A stretch of DNA of 64,000 bases, from contig CABIXN010000002.1 in NCBI GenBank assembly GCA_902362715.1, forward strand, positions 372,001 to 436,000, in the 5' to 3' direction. Shown here in pieces: positions 42,248-51,222 of this stretch; positions within the stretch are counted from its first letter, which is position 1, and every line of letters begins with the position of its first letter. This DNA comes from Lachnospiraceae bacterium. GTDB lineage: Bacteria; Bacillota; Clostridia; Lachnospirales; Lachnospiraceae. Under the pieces are notes generated by a model, which worked only from the letters and a program-made list of their open reading frames with translations, ran no database searches and had not been told where the DNA came from. Position numbers and translations under genes: made by a program.

Positions 42248-42838
42248 ATGGAAACAAGAAGCAACAAACTACAAGCCAAAGATCTGATTAATGTAGGCAT
42301 TTTCACCGCCATTTATTTTGTCATTTTCTTTGCAGGCATGATGCTGGGGTATATCCCTATCTTTATCCCACTGCTTGGACTGGTGTGCCCCATCCTGTGC
42401 GGTATTCCCTTTATGCTGTACTTAACAAAGGTCAAGAAGTTTGGCATGGTATCACTGACCGGCATTATCCTTGGCTTACTGAATTTAATCATGGGTAGCG
42501 GAATTTTGGTGCTGGTTGCTGGGATTATTTTTGGCATTGCAAGCGATTTGATTTTAAGAGCCGGAAAATATCAAAGTTGGAAATGCACATTCCTTGCCAA
42601 TGGTGTGTTTTCCCTTTGGATCATGGGTTATGTGAGCCGGATGTTCCTCACCCGCACAGAGTTCTTTGCTTCGCTTGTAAGTAGTTATGGACAGGAATAT
42701 GTAGATACGCTTATGTCCTACACCCCAAATTGGATGTTCCCTGTTTTATTCGTTGTAACCTTTATCGGTGGCATTTTTGGGGCACTTCTTGGCAAGGCCG
42801 TGTTGAAAAAGCATTTTGAAAAGGCGGGGATTGCCTGA
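42248..42838 (+). CDS. ECF transporter S component 3 (MptD/Trep_Strep type)
   Basis: A 196-residue polytopic protein, paralogue of S1 and S2 (NKLQAKDLINVGIFTAIYF near the start; LLGKAVLKKHFEKAGIA at the end). GGAGG lies 11 bases before the ATG. The stop TGA overlaps the T gene start by one base. The central loops differ from S1 and S2, so ligand preference may differ. Confidence 0.85.
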   Translation: METRSNKLQAKDLINVGIFTAIYFVIFFAGMMLGYIPIFIPLLGLVCPILCGIPFMLYLTKVKKFGMVSLTGIILGLLNLIMGSGILVLVAGIIFGIASDLILRAGKYQSWKCTFLANGVFSLWIMGYVSRMFLTRTEFFASLVSSYGQEYVDTLMSYTPNWMFPVLFVVTFIGGIFGALLGKAVLKKHFEKAGIA

Positions 42839-43560
42839 TGGATGCGGCGGTTACAACGCTAAAATTTGAAAACAAATCTGTTATTCCCACCGATCCGAGG
42901 ACAAAACTGTTTTTGACTGTAACTGTCAGCACTATTATGATTACCGGCGGCACGGGCGGATTTATGAACCTGGTTCGCCCGTGCCTCATGGCGTGCCCGA
43001 TTGTATTCCTGCTCCTTTCAAGGAAATGGGTGGACGCAGCTAGATTTGCTGTTACATACGCTATTCTGTTTGCTTTGGAATTAACGGTATTACCGCTGCT
43101 CACTGGCACATGGAATTTTATCCTGGGAGCAGCAGTCGGAATCTATACACACATGCTCCCCGGATTTATCATGGGATATTATCTGGTGAGTACGACAACA
43201 GTCAGTGAATTTGTTGCTGCGATGGAGAAGATGCACATTCCACAAAAAATCGTGATCCCTATGTCGGTGGTATTCCGATTTTTTCCCACAGTCAAAGAGG
43301 AATATGCGGCTATACGGGATGCCATGAAGATGCGCGGCATCACTACTCTCCGCAGTCCCATGAAGATGCTGGAATACAGGGTGGTCCCTCTGATGATGTC
43401 GGTTGCCAAAATCGGAGAAGAACTGTCTGCGGCGGCTCTCACACGAGGGCTTGGGGCGCCGCAGAAACGGACAAATATTTGTAAAATTGGGTTTGGACCT
43501 TTGGATGTTTTTTTCTTCCTGCTGGCGATACCCTGTTGGGTCGGTTTCTTTATCTGTTAG
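42838..43560 (+). CDS. ECF transporter T component 3
   Basis: A 240-residue EcfT/CbiQ-type membrane protein with coupling signatures AMKMRGITTLR and ALTRGLGAP. Paralogue of T1 and T2. It is coupled to S3 by a one-base overlap and followed 13 bases later by the ATPase. Confidence 0.9.
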   Translation: MDAAVTTLKFENKSVIPTDPRTKLFLTVTVSTIMITGGTGGFMNLVRPCLMACPIVFLLLSRKWVDAARFAVTYAILFALELTVLPLLTGTWNFILGAAVGIYTHMLPGFIMGYYLVSTTTVSEFVAAMEKMHIPQKIVIPMSVVFRFFPTVKEEYAAIRDAMKMRGITTLRSPMKMLEYRVVPLMMSVAKIGEELSAAALTRGLGAPQKRTNICKIGFGPLDVFFFLLAIPCWVGFFIC

Positions 43561-43573
43561 GAGGAAGGAGTCT

Positions 43574-45037
43574 ATGATTGAACTTCGCAATATCAATTTT
43601 CGCTATGCCGGGGGAACGGATGCCGGTGGGCTTGTAAACATTGACTTAATCATCCCGGACGGGCAAGTTATCCTTTTGTGTGGGCAATCCGGCTGCGGAA
43701 AAACAACCCTGACCCGCCTGGTGAATGGGCTGATCCCGAATTATTACGAGGGCGAGTTAAGCGGCGAAGTCCTGCTGGATGAAAAAAACATCAGTTCCCT
43801 TCCGCTCTATGAAACAGCAAAATATGTGGGGAGCGTTTTTCAAAATCCCCGTACACAGTTTTTTACGGTGGACTCTACCAGCGAACTGGCCTTTGGGTGT
43901 GAAAATCAGGGCTTGCCTGAAGAAAAAATCATTCAGCGGGTGACATCGACTGCGGAGCAGTTTGGGATGGAGAACCTGCTGGGGAAAAATATCTTTTCTC
44001 TTTCCGGCGGAGAAAAGCAGAAAATCGCCTGCGCTTCTGTATCGGTCAGTGATCCGCCCATCATTGTCCTGGATGAACCATCTTCTAATCTGGATATGTC
44101 AGCCACAAAAGATCTGCGCTGGATGATCCAGATTTGGAAACAGCAAGGGAAAACCATTATTATTGCGGAACATCGGCTCTATTATCTGAAAGAGCTGATA
44201 GACCGTGTTATCTATTTGAAAAACGGAAAAATTGAAAAAGATTATCTGGCTTCGGACGTATTGAAACTGTCCGCAATGCAACAGGCAGAAATGGGATTGC
44301 GGCCTTTTGACTTGGGGGCGTTCCCGGTAGTAGCACATCCTACTGTAAGCTACGGTACTATCGAATGTGAGAACTTTCATTTTGCTTATACAAAGCAAAG
44401 GGATGCGCTGGATATTGATAGACTTTCGTTGCCGCAGGCGGGTATTATCGCAGTGATCGGCCATAACGGTGCCGGAAAATCCACCTTGGCCCGGTGTCTC
44501 TGCGGATTGGAGAAACACTGTAAGGGCATTGTGAAAGCGGATGGGAAAACGTATAATAGAAAACAGAGGCTGTCCCTGTGTTATATGGTCATGCAGGATG
44601 TCAACCATCAGTTGTTTACAGAAAGCACAGAGGAAGAAATGCTCATCAGCATGGCGGAGCCAGCTTCGGATAAGGCAGATGCAATTCTTGACCGATTGGA
44701 TTTGTTGCAGTTTAGGGAGCGGCATCCGATGGCGCTCTCCGGTGGTCAGAAGCAGAGGGTGGCGATTGCCACCGCTCTTGTTTCCGAGCGTAAGATTTTA
44801 GTGCTGGATGAACCTACCAGCGGTCTGGATTTACAGCACATGAAAGAAGTGGCTGATGAACTCGTTACGATACAGGAAATGGGAAAGACCTCTCTTGTCA
44901 TTACCCATGATTATGAGTTAATCGTCAGTTGCTGTACTCATATTCTGCATCTGGAGCATGGTGTGGTACAGGAACAATATGCTTTGGATGCCGCAGGGTT
45001 CCAGCGCCTTCAAAATTTTTTTATAGAATCGAGGTGA
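43574..45037 (+). CDS. ECF ATPase 3, two fused ABC domains
   Basis: A 487-residue double ABC ATPase: domain 1 GQSGCGKTT, LSGGEKQKIA, VLDEPSSNLD; domain 2 GHNGAGKST, LSGGQKQRVA, VLDEPTSGLD. The ATG at 43574 follows GAGGAAGGAG. The araC 3 gene follows 7 bases after the stop on the same strand. Confidence 0.9.
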   Translation: MIELRNINFRYAGGTDAGGLVNIDLIIPDGQVILLCGQSGCGKTTLTRLVNGLIPNYYEGELSGEVLLDEKNISSLPLYETAKYVGSVFQNPRTQFFTVDSTSELAFGCENQGLPEEKIIQRVTSTAEQFGMENLLGKNIFSLSGGEKQKIACASVSVSDPPIIVLDEPSSNLDMSATKDLRWMIQIWKQQGKTIIIAEHRLYYLKELIDRVIYLKNGKIEKDYLASDVLKLSAMQQAEMGLRPFDLGAFPVVAHPTVSYGTIECENFHFAYTKQRDALDIDRLSLPQAGIIAVIGHNGAGKSTLARCLCGLEKHCKGIVKADGKTYNRKQRLSLCYMVMQDVNHQLFTESTEEEMLISMAEPASDKADAILDRLDLLQFRERHPMALSGGQKQRVAIATALVSERKILVLDEPTSGLDLQHMKEVADELVTIQEMGKTSLVITHDYELIVSCCTHILHLEHGVVQEQYALDAAGFQRLQNFFIESR

Positions 45038-45044
45038 TCCCAGT

Positions 45045-46001
45045 TTGAATAAAAGCGACCTGTTTTTCTCGCAGCAAAATATGAATTTGCTCTGCCGGGA
45101 TGAATCCTGCTCAGTCTACCAAATGAAAAATGAAACAGGAGACGGAACTGCAACCTATTATGAAGTATATCCCGGAATAGGTGTCATGTATAATGATTTT
45201 CACATGGAGCACTGCCCGTCAAGGAAGTTTGAACAAAATACGCACACTTTTGCAATTCACCATTGCAGAGAAGGCCGCGTCGAGTGGGAAGTCAGCAATG
45301 GCGCTTATCTTTATCTTGCGTCCGGCGATATTATGTTGGACAGTTCTGCCACGGAAAACAACCATTGCAGCTTTCCTGTAAGCCATTACCACGGGATTAC
45401 AGTTACGATTTCTGTCCCCGAAGCGGTAGAGGGTTTGGGTGATCTTCTGTCCCTGTTTTCCATTGACCTGGAGCAGATTGAACAGCAATTTGCCTTGAAA
45501 ACACGCCCTTTCATCATGCATGGAAACTCTGTCCCCGACCATGTAATCTCAGAACTGTACCAAGTGCCTGATAATATCCGTCTGGAATATCTCAGGGTAA
45601 AGATCCTGGAATTGTTGGTCACGCTCAGGACGGTAGACCCTACAGTCTTAGGTGTGGAGCGTCCCTACTTTTATAAGACTCAGGTGGAGAAGGTCAAGGC
45701 TATCATGTCGTTTATGACAAATGAGCCGGAGCGCCATTTCACGATGGAGGAACTTTCTGAAAAGTTTGATATTTCTACTTCTGCCCTAAAGCAGTGCTTT
45801 AAGGGCGTGTATGGCACCGCCATTTATACCTATATGCGGAATTATCGTATGGACCTGGCAGCTTCTCTTTTGACACAGACGGATGAACCGATTACGGTGA
45901 TTGCCGGAAAAGTTGGTTATACGAACACCAGCAAGTTTTCTGAGGCGTTCAAGAAGGTAAAGGGAAAAACGCCGCTGGAATATCGAAAAATAAAAATCTA
46001 A
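45045..46001 (+). CDS. AraC-family regulator 3, within ECF operon 3
   Basis: A 318-residue AraC regulator with a sensor domain of the same general type (GTATYYEVYPGIGVMYNDFHMEHCP) and a C-terminal HTH domain (LSEKFDISTSALKQCFKGVYGTAIYTYM and VIAGKVGYTNTSKFSEAFKKVKG). Unlike AraC 1 and 2 it is transcribed with the ECF genes rather than divergently, and it is more diverged from them than they are from each other. TTG start with GAGGTGA 8 bases upstream. Confidence 0.87.
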   Translation: MNKSDLFFSQQNMNLLCRDESCSVYQMKNETGDGTATYYEVYPGIGVMYNDFHMEHCPSRKFEQNTHTFAIHHCREGRVEWEVSNGAYLYLASGDIMLDSSATENNHCSFPVSHYHGITVTISVPEAVEGLGDLLSLFSIDLEQIEQQFALKTRPFIMHGNSVPDHVISELYQVPDNIRLEYLRVKILELLVTLRTVDPTVLGVERPYFYKTQVEKVKAIMSFMTNEPERHFTMEELSEKFDISTSALKQCFKGVYGTAIYTYMRNYRMDLAASLLTQTDEPITVIAGKVGYTNTSKFSEAFKKVKGKTPLEYRKIKI

Positions 46002-46057
46002 ACGGAGTAAAATCCGGCTGGGCAGAGTGGCGGGCAACATGAATATCTGCAATACTT

Positions 46058-46092
46058 AGAGAGTATCAAGTCGATTGATACTCTCTATTATT
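46058..46092 (+). terminator. Perfect 12-bp hairpin between araC 3 and the ABC pair
   Basis: AGAGAGTATCAA (46058-46069) and TTGATACTCTCT (46075-46086) are perfectly complementary around GTCGA, followed by ATTATTTTG. It is a terminator or attenuator that would separate expression of the ABC pair from the ECF genes. Confidence 0.75.
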
Positions 46093-46112
46093 TTGCTTAA
46101 GGAGGAAAGGAA

Positions 46113-47879
46113 ATGAAGCAGAAAAGCTGGATTTCTATTGTGTTTTCCTTTGCTTCACAGTGCCGGGGCAAGATTGTCCTGTCCGTCTTATGTGCGATCA
46201 TCAGTGTGGTTGCCGGACTGATACCCTATTGGAGTGTTTACCAAATTATCACGCTCTTTATCGGCGGTTCACCTGTGATGGCAGAGGTTTGGAAATGGTG
46301 CTGGATCGGACTTGGCGCTTATGCGATACGCTTCTTGCTCTATGGTATTTCAACGAGCCTGTCCCACATATCCGCCTATACCATTTTGGAGAATATTCGT
46401 TTGGCTCTTGCCCAGCGGCTGATGAAAGCGCCGCTGGGGACAGTCATCGGAGAGTCTGTGGGTAAACTGAAAAATGTATTGGTAGATCGGGTGGAAACGA
46501 TTGAGCTGCCGCTGGCCCACATGATTCCAGAGTGTATCTCCAACCTGCTGCTCCCTGTGGCAGTCTTTGTTTATCTGGTTTGCATCGACTGGCGTATGGC
46601 GCTGGCGATGCTGGTCACACTGCCTTTCGTTCTGATTGCTTTTGCTATGATGATGAAGAATTTTAACAAGCTCTATGCTGATTACATGGAGTCCAACAAC
46701 TATGTGAACGGCGTGATCGTGGAGTATGTGGAGGGTATCGAAGTTATCAAGGCGTTCAATCAGTCCTCCAGTTCTTACGAAAAGTTCACCAAGGCGGTAG
46801 AGTCCTTCAAAGACTACACCCTCAAATGGTATCAAAATTCCTGGAAAGTGATGAACTTTGTTGCTGCTGTGCTACCGTCCACCTTTTTGGGAACGCTCCC
46901 GATTGGTATGTATCTCTACTGGAACGGTAGCCTTACGCCGCAGGACCTTGCAATGTGCCTGATCCTCTCGCTGGGTATTGTAGGCCCGCTGATGAACTTT
47001 ACTACTTACATCAATGAGACGAAGGCGATTGAATACGCCGTCCACGACGTGGACGAGTTGCTCCATGCGGAGGAACTGCCTGATACTGGAAAACCAGTGG
47101 AGGTGCCGTCCAAAGACATTCAACTTCAGGATGTTTCGTTCTCTTATGATAAAGAGAGCGGTAAACCGGTGCTTTCCCATATCAATCTGAAAATCCCGGA
47201 GGGAAAGTTTACGGCGCTTGTCGGCCCGTCCGGTGGAGGCAAGTCCACCGTTGCCCGCTTGATTGCCCGCTTTTGGGATGTGAACGATGGAAAAATCACC
47301 ATTGGCGGTGTGGACATTCGCAGTATGCCGCTGGCCCAACTTGCCGATATTGTCAGTTTTGTTACACAGGATAACTTCCTGTTTAACTGCTCCATCAAGG
47401 AAAATATCCGGCTGGGAAACCCTGATGCTACGGACGAAGAAGTATATGCGGCAGCAAAAGCCGCCTGCTGTGATGAATTTATACAGAAATTGGACAATGG
47501 CTATGACACGATGGCCGGAGATGCGGGAAACCGGCTTTCAGGTGGCGAGAAACAGCGCATCTCCATTGCCCGCATGATTTTGAAAAATGCCCCTATCGTG
47601 ATTTTGGACGAGGCAACTGCGTTCACCGATCAGGAAAACGAAGAAAAAATTCAGCAGTCCATTGCTGCTTTGACAAAAGGGAAAACTTTGCTTGTCATCG
47701 CCCATCGTCTGTCCACCATCAAAAATGCTGATCAGATTATCGTCCTGCAAAATGGACAGGTTGAGAATATGGGCACGCATCAGCAACTTTTAGATAGCGA
47801 CTCTCTCTATCGGGATATGTGGGAGGCGCATATCGGAGCACAGAACTGGTCTGCCGGTTCCGGGAAAGGAGGTAACTGA
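46113..47879 (+). CDS. ABC transporter 3P (YbtP/IrtA-like, fused permease-ATPase)
   Basis: A 588-residue exporter-fold ABC protein, paralogue of 2P. Six membrane helices in the first 310 residues; ABC domain with GPSGGGKST, LSGGEKQRIS, ILDEATAFTDQE and IAHRLST. The ATG follows AAGGAGGAAAGG. It is paired with the next gene one base after its stop. As with 2P/2Q, import of a siderophore-type ligand is suggested by the family parallel and the context, not shown. Confidence 0.87.
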   Translation: MKQKSWISIVFSFASQCRGKIVLSVLCAIISVVAGLIPYWSVYQIITLFIGGSPVMAEVWKWCWIGLGAYAIRFLLYGISTSLSHISAYTILENIRLALAQRLMKAPLGTVIGESVGKLKNVLVDRVETIELPLAHMIPECISNLLLPVAVFVYLVCIDWRMALAMLVTLPFVLIAFAMMMKNFNKLYADYMESNNYVNGVIVEYVEGIEVIKAFNQSSSSYEKFTKAVESFKDYTLKWYQNSWKVMNFVAAVLPSTFLGTLPIGMYLYWNGSLTPQDLAMCLILSLGIVGPLMNFTTYINETKAIEYAVHDVDELLHAEELPDTGKPVEVPSKDIQLQDVSFSYDKESGKPVLSHINLKIPEGKFTALVGPSGGGKSTVARLIARFWDVNDGKITIGGVDIRSMPLAQLADIVSFVTQDNFLFNCSIKENIRLGNPDATDEEVYAAAKAACCDEFIQKLDNGYDTMAGDAGNRLSGGEKQRISIARMILKNAPIVILDEATAFTDQENEEKIQQSIAALTKGKTLLVIAHRLSTIKNADQIIVLQNGQVENMGTHQQLLDSDSLYRDMWEAHIGAQNWSAGSGKGGN

Positions 47880-47880
47880 T

Positions 47881-49629
47881 ATGTTTCGGATTGTAAATCG
47901 ACTGATCCAATGGACAGGAAAATATAAACGGCGTATTTACATCGGGTTTATCTACGCTTTCATTCACAGCATTTTTACCGCAATCCCTATTATGCTGGCT
48001 GCGAATGGATTAAGTGCTGTTCTGGATGACTGGGGTGGCGTCAAGCCATTGGAGGGCCGGGACATCTGGATCATGCTGGGGGCCATGATTTTAGCTGTAC
48101 TGGGTCGATACCTGTTCTCTTATCTCCGAGCCATCACGCAGGAAAGTGTCGGTTATGAAGCAACCGCTGACGAGAGAATCCGGCTGGGAGATATTTTGAA
48201 ACGGGTGTCGCTGGGTTTTTTCAACAAGAACAATATCGGTGAGTTGTCGGCGGCCGCAACAACCGATCTCTCGTTCATGGAAATGTATGCCATGAACATG
48301 GTAAACACCGTGGTCAACGGCTATATCACAGTTATCGTCTTGATACTGTTCCTTGCATTTTATAGTCCTATGGCGGGAGGAATTGCTCTGGCTGGCGTCC
48401 TTCTGTCTGCCCTGTTTCTTCATCTGCTGGAGGCGCGCAGCCACCAAAACGCGCCTATCCATCAAAAGGCGCAGGACGATATGGTGGAAAGTTCCATCGA
48501 GTATCTGCGGGGGATGCAGGTGGTGAAAGCCTTTAAGCAGGAAGGCGTGTCTATTGCCGGTATCCACAAAGCATACAACGACAGCAAGAAAATCAACATC
48601 AAAATTGAAGTGGAATATATGCCCTTCAACTGCCTGCACCTGTTTTCGCTGAAAGCCGCCTCCATTGCCATTGTAGCTGTGGCTGCTTGGCTGACCTATA
48701 ACGGCAGTATGGAACTTCCTACCATGCTCATGCTGGATATGTTCTCCTTTATGATCTTTGGAAGTGTGGAAGCCATGAACAACGCCGCCCATGTATTGGA
48801 GGTTATTGATGCTACGCTGGATAAACTGGACGGCATTGAACACGCTGACATTATAGACAAAGACGGGAAAGATATTTCTTTGCAGAACACAGACATTGCT
48901 TTCCGTGATGTGACATTTTCCTACGATAAAGTTCCTGTTTTGCGGAATATCAGCTTTTCCATCCCCCAGGGCAGCACTACGGCCATTGTAGGGCCATCTG
49001 GCAGCGGCAAGACCACGATTTGCAACCTGATTGCCCGTTTCTATGATGTGGACAGCGGCAAGGTCACAGTAGGCGGTGAGGATGTGCGGAACATGACCTG
49101 TGACAGTTTGCTCCGCAATATCTCGATGGTCTTTCAAAAGGTCTACCTGTTCCACGATACCATTGAAAACAACATCCGTTTCGGCAATCCAAGTGCAACG
49201 AAGGAAGAAATTATAGAGGCCGCGAAAAAGGCCCGGTGCCACGACTTCATAATGGATCTTCCCGATGGATATGAAACCGTAATCGGCGAGGGCGGCTCCA
49301 CGCTGTCTGGCGGAGAAAAACAGCGCATTTCTATTGCCCGCGCCATTTTGAAAAATGCCAACATTGTAATTCTTGATGAGGCAACAGCAAGTATTGACCC
49401 CGAAAATGAGCATCTGATCCAGCAGGCAATCAGTGAACTGACCATTGGGAAAACGGTTATCGTTATCGCCCACCGTCTGGCAACGATTGAACACGCTGAC
49501 CAGATTTTAGTGGTGGATAAAGGTCAAGTTGTTCAGAAAGGAACACATCAGCAGCTTGTTCAGCAGGAAGGACTTTATCGCCGTTTCATTACAATCCGTG
49601 AGCAGGCGGAGGGCTGGAGCATTGCCTGA
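47881..49629 (+). CDS. ABC transporter 3Q (YbtQ/IrtB-like, fused permease-ATPase)
   Basis: A 582-residue partner of 3P and paralogue of 2Q. ABC domain motifs are GPSGSGKTT, LSGGEKQRIS, ILDEATASIDPE and IAHRLAT. It starts one base after the stop of 3P and is followed 20 bases later by the second DtxR-like gene, repeating the order of operon 2. Confidence 0.88.
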   Translation: MFRIVNRLIQWTGKYKRRIYIGFIYAFIHSIFTAIPIMLAANGLSAVLDDWGGVKPLEGRDIWIMLGAMILAVLGRYLFSYLRAITQESVGYEATADERIRLGDILKRVSLGFFNKNNIGELSAAATTDLSFMEMYAMNMVNTVVNGYITVIVLILFLAFYSPMAGGIALAGVLLSALFLHLLEARSHQNAPIHQKAQDDMVESSIEYLRGMQVVKAFKQEGVSIAGIHKAYNDSKKINIKIEVEYMPFNCLHLFSLKAASIAIVAVAAWLTYNGSMELPTMLMLDMFSFMIFGSVEAMNNAAHVLEVIDATLDKLDGIEHADIIDKDGKDISLQNTDIAFRDVTFSYDKVPVLRNISFSIPQGSTTAIVGPSGSGKTTICNLIARFYDVDSGKVTVGGEDVRNMTCDSLLRNISMVFQKVYLFHDTIENNIRFGNPSATKEEIIEAAKKARCHDFIMDLPDGYETVIGEGGSTLSGGEKQRISIARAILKNANIVILDEATASIDPENEHLIQQAISELTIGKTVIVIAHRLATIEHADQILVVDKGQVVQKGTHQQLVQQEGLYRRFITIREQAEGWSIA

Positions 49630-49649
49630 TAATTGAGGTAAAACGTATT

Positions 49650-50012
49650 ATGAAACTTCATGCATCTGGAGAGGATTATTTGGAGACTATTCTTGTCCTT
49701 CAAAAAGAACTCAATATGGTACGCTCTGTAGATGTTGCCCGGCACATGGGAGTGTCAAAACCAAGTGTATGTGTTGCTGTCAACACTCTGAAAGACGGCG
49801 GCTTTCTTACGATGGACGAGGATCATTTTCTCCATTTGACTGATGGGGGGCGAGAGGTTGCTGAAAAAATTTACGAGCGACACTGTTTTTTTACTGAACA
49901 GCTTATCTCCGTAGGTGTTGATCCTAAGACTGCGGAACAAGATGCCTGCCGGATGGAGCATGTGATAAGTGCAGAGAGTTTTGAAAAAATGAAAGCAGCA
50001 TCTAAAAAGTAG
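49650..50012 (+). CDS. DtxR/MntR-like metal-dependent regulator 2
   Basis: A 120-residue near-copy of the regulator at 38272 (about 13 differences over 117 residues, mostly outside the HTH). HTH and candidate metal ligands are the same. It closes operon 3 exactly as copy 1 closes operon 2, so the P-Q-dtxR unit seems to have been duplicated or acquired twice. Confidence 0.88.
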   Translation: MKLHASGEDYLETILVLQKELNMVRSVDVARHMGVSKPSVCVAVNTLKDGGFLTMDEDHFLHLTDGGREVAEKIYERHCFFTEQLISVGVDPKTAEQDACRMEHVISAESFEKMKAASKK

Positions 50013-50032
50013 TAATGTTATGAGGAAGAACA

Positions 50033-50110
50033 TTGATTAAAGAAATGATGCCGGAAAATTACGAAAAGTTCTTTTTGAATTATGCCAGAATTAAAGAGAT
50101 TTTGCGCTGA
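50033..50110 (+). CDS. Possible 25-residue peptide or gene remnant
   Basis: A TTG with GAGGAAG upstream opens a frame IKEMMPENYEKFFLNYARIK ending ILR. It directly follows dtxR 2 and may be the truncated beginning of a gene cut at the end of the cargo island. Too short to judge. Confidence 0.25.
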   Translation: MIKEMMPENYEKFFLNYARIKEILR

Positions 50111-50202
50111 AGGGACACAAATTAACATTATAATATAGTTTTAGTTGAGTGACAGATTGTTGAGAGCTGTAATCAAGAGGCTTTAATAATGGGATATAGA
50201 GC

Positions 50203-50248
50203 AAAAGAAACCAGCAGTAACAAAATGAGTTTTTGCCCTGCTGGTTTC
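50203..50248 (-). terminator. Terminator of the minus-strand XRE gene
   Basis: GAAACCAGCAG (50207-50217) and CTGCTGGTTTC (50238-50248) form a perfect 11-bp stem; on the minus strand TTTTGC follows. It overlaps the stop codon of the XRE gene. Confidence 0.75.
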
Positions 50249-50609
50249 ACTCTGGACTCTCGCTGGGATCGTGCTGAAGAGTTAGAAGTTGTTCTGCCAG
50301 ATAATTCAACGTGTTTAGTAGGATCTTGCGGTTTTCAGGGAGGCAGGCTTGAAATTTCCCTATGAACCGTTGAATTTCCTCGTCCGTATCGGATATTTCC
50401 GGGTTAAACAAAGTATTGGCAGAAATACCAAGACGTTTAATTAATGGATAGAGGATTTCATAGGAGGGATTTATTTTCCCTTTTTCGATCATCTGGATTG
50501 TTTTAATCGCCACATGTGACTGATCTGCGAGATCTTGTTGCGTAAGATTGCAATCGTTTCTTGCCTGGCGAATACAGTTTCCCAGATAAGTCAGCTTATC
50601 TTTCGGCAT
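50247..50609 (-). CDS. XRE-family regulator of the ICE recombination end
   Basis: A 120-residue regulator with an N-terminal HTH (LGNCIRQARNDCNLTQQDLADQSHVAIKTIQMIEKGKINPS) and a helical C-terminal part (DEEIQRFIGKFQACLPENRK). The ATG at 50609 has GAGGTGA at normal spacing; the ATG at 50615 is too close. Its position ahead of the sigma-like, xis and int genes and opposite strand fits the repressor role of the Tn916 regulatory end. Targets are not seen. Confidence 0.87.
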   Translation of the reverse strand: MPKDKLTYLGNCIRQARNDCNLTQQDLADQSHVAIKTIQMIEKGKINPSYEILYPLIKRLGISANTLFNPEISDTDEEIQRFIGKFQACLPENRKILLNTLNYLAEQLLTLQHDPSESPE

Positions 50610-51222
50610 AATCATTCACCTCATATATATTCTATCTTGCCGATTTTAGTTTTAACATAACCTAATCTTTCGTATCTGATAGGCAATATTATGCTGAAAT
50701 AAAAAGAATATATATAGCCCTGCAGAAGGAAATAAAAAAAACGGCTTTCCACAGCAGGGCTTATTTGTGAGTTTCCTGCCCATCTGTGTTCTGCCGTTGG
50801 AAGGAATATGGATGGTATTCGTTTTAAAGAAAAGGAAAAGTCTTAGTCTAAATGAATTATTAAAAAAATTCTGTCCGTAGGTGGTCTGCCTTATATCTTT
50901 CAAAGAGTATTATTATACCTATCCGGTTGGCATAAAATTCCATATAATCAAAATTTAATAAGCAGCGTCAGGAAGTGTAAAAAACTCCCTGGCGTTATTT
51001 TTTGTCGAAATTTGTGGAACTTTCTCCATAAACCTCGAAACCGAGGGCCGCCAATCATCAGAGAAAGATTCTGATGAAAGGTTTTGGAGAAGTTGGAGAA
51101 AAGTTTTTTTAAAAATTTTCACGCTTTTTCGATTTTTTATCGGTTTCCCTCCTGTCCTCGCTGTGAAAGGGAGGATCATACATCTTTTACTACGGCTTTA
51201 AGCAGAAGGGAGGTGATCCCTT
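50610..51222. other. Non-coding stretch upstream of the sigma-like gene
   Basis: About 610 bases without a credible gene. It holds an AGCCCTGC / GCAGGGCT pair near 50720-50760, a terminator-like stem (CGTCAGG 50966-50972 with CCTGGCG 50988-50994 and a T-rich run to 51003, one wobble), a small CCTCG/CGAGG stem near 51036-51050, and a CATCAGA/TCTGATG stem near 51056-51076. This order resembles the attenuator-rich leader before orf7/orf8 of Tn916, which may control excision genes. Confidence 0.5.

Noticed and set aside
48091..49494. Minus-strand reading frame of 467 codons
   Set aside because: Antisense shadow of ABC transporter 3Q; the product is His/Gln-rich and has no domain signs.
26679..50012. 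A siderophore biosynthesis cluster
   Set aside because: No NRPS, NIS synthetase, salicylate or carrier protein gene is present in the island; only transport, regulation and small tailoring-type enzymes are seen.
51208..51222. GGGAGGTGATCCC as a remnant of 16S rRNA 3' end
   Set aside because: It is simply a near-perfect ribosome binding site for the sigma-like gene; no other rRNA sequence flanks it.
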